Of a stretch of DNA of 21,443 bases, positions 21,026-21,443 are shown piece by piece. The DNA is from an uncultured Clostridium sp. GTDB taxonomy: Bacteria; Bacillota; Clostridia; Lachnospirales; Lachnospiraceae. The notes beneath the pieces were generated by a model. The model saw nothing but the letters and a program-made list of their open reading frames with translations, made no database searches and was not told where the DNA came from. Position numbers and translations under genes: made by a program. The stretch covers positions 1 through 21,443 of the forward strand of contig CAUCIO010000019.1 of the NCBI GenBank assembly GCA_958442925.1. Direction: 5' to 3'. The stretch's first letter is position 1. Every line of letters starts with the position of its first letter.

Positions 21026-21443
21026 ATGAATCAGAAACAAAACAGCCGAACTGCAGGTTCGGCACACTGGCAGCAGTCTCAGGCACAGCAAGTTTTACAG
21101 GCACAACCAGCTCAGCCAGTCCAGCGCAGCTACAAGGACACCCTGTTCCGCATGCTCTTTAATGATAAAGAGGCGCTCCTGTCTCTTTACAATGCAGTAG
21201 GGCAAACCGATTACAGGGATGCGTCACAGCTGGAGATCATCACTCTGGAAAATGCCATATATCAGCCGGAGCATACTCTCCGGCTGATATAAACGCTCCG
21301 CGAGGATGCGCAGGGCTTCGTATTCGTATTATGTCAGCTAAAGCTGACTCGAACCCCGCGCCAAGACTCGTAAACGAGTCTTGATACAGAACATGAAAAA
21401 CGATCTGGCTTTTCTCATTAACCTGGAGCTGAATCTCTACGAG
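21026..21443 (+). pseudogene. Rpn-family (PD-(D/E)XK nuclease/putative transposase) gene, interrupted and cut by the window edge
   Basis: The ATG at 21026 follows AAGGAGG. After a Gln-rich N-terminus (WQQSQAQQVLQAQPAQPVQ) the protein shows the opening of Rpn recombination-promoting nucleases: SYKDTLFRMLFNDKEALLSLYNAVG, then LEIITLENAIY. The frame then runs into a hairpin and stops at TAA 21290-21292. The family sequence resumes in another frame at 21390 as NMKNDLAFLINLELNLYE and continues past the window. The two halves join if the 124 bases between two CAG triplets (21263-21265 and 21387-21389) are removed. Because 124 is not a multiple of three and a stop lies inside, the gene is broken as read. 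An upstream ATG at 20957 exists but has no ribosome binding site. Confidence 0.85.
21258..21389. mobile_element. Small hairpin-rich insertion element, about 124 bp
   Basis: The element is made of three perfect hairpins: a 14-bp stem (21258-21271 with 21278-21291), GTCAGC-TAAA-GCTGAC (21333-21348), and CAAGACTCG-TAAA-CGAGTCTTG (21362-21383). The second is enclosed by an imperfect pairing of GCGCAGGGCTTCG (21308-21320) with CGAACCCCGCGC (21350-21361). Two hairpins share the loop TAAA. It has no coding capacity and is flanked by CAG on both sides. It interrupts an otherwise recognisable Rpn-family reading frame. It resembles a non-autonomous palindromic repeat; I do not recognise a named family. 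Confidence 0.65.

Noticed and set aside
21258..21291. First hairpin of the insertion as a transcription terminator
   Set aside because: It is followed by ATAAACGC on the plus strand without a T run, and it sits inside a coding frame as one of several stems.

Overview
The window looks like part of a chromosome from a clostridial Firmicute, most likely Lachnospiraceae (Clostridium cluster XIVa). This is judged from the ecfA1-ecfA2-ecfT-truA and rplM-rpsI blocks, strong AGGAGG ribosome binding sites, choline-binding-type cell-wall repeats, an Rpn/PD-(D/E)XK 'transposase' gene and clostridial DUF4230 proteins. No rRNA, tRNA, CRISPR array or intact insertion sequence was seen.

Left part (1-5900). 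A plus-strand FUSC-type membrane protein ends at a bidirectional terminator. It faces a compact minus-strand cassette: an Era-like GTPase with a hydrophobic C-terminal half, a membrane-anchored DUF4230 protein and a DUF4230 lipoprotein. A small XRE regulator is divergent from the cassette, and the shared promoter region carries two 18-bp palindromes. Next come a MerR-type regulator with an unusual C-terminal domain, whose promoter shows the 19-bp spacer typical of MerR control, and a PH-domain membrane protein.

Centre (5900-16450). rplM and rpsI have their own perfect-consensus promoter. They are separated from truA, their usual neighbour in Firmicutes, by about 9 kb. This insert holds a 5-oxoproline (pyroglutamate) utilisation operon, pxpA - ycsG-like NRAMP homologue - pxpB - pxpC, in the order of the Bacillus subtilis ycsF-ycsG-kipI-kipA genes. 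Before it lies a sodium:solute symporter, a sensor histidine kinase and an NtrC-type response regulator, chained by overlapping stop and start codons to the end of truA. My reading, which is inference, is a self-contained import, sensing and degradation module for pyroglutamate or a related compound. The response regulator has GAFAGA where sigma-54 activators have GAFTGA, and the pxpA promoter looks like a sigma-70 promoter.

Right part (16450-21443). ecfT, ecfA2 and ecfA1 encode the energising module of an ECF vitamin transporter, read from one promoter. A secreted protein with a fibronectin-like region and choline-binding repeats follows. At the edge is an Rpn-family nuclease gene whose reading frame is broken by a compact element of about 124 bp built almost entirely of hairpins.

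The best candidates for something new are the GTPase/DUF4230/DUF4230/XRE cassette, the pyroglutamate sensing module inserted in a housekeeping operon, the hairpin-rich insertion in the Rpn gene, and the extra domain at the end of TruA.
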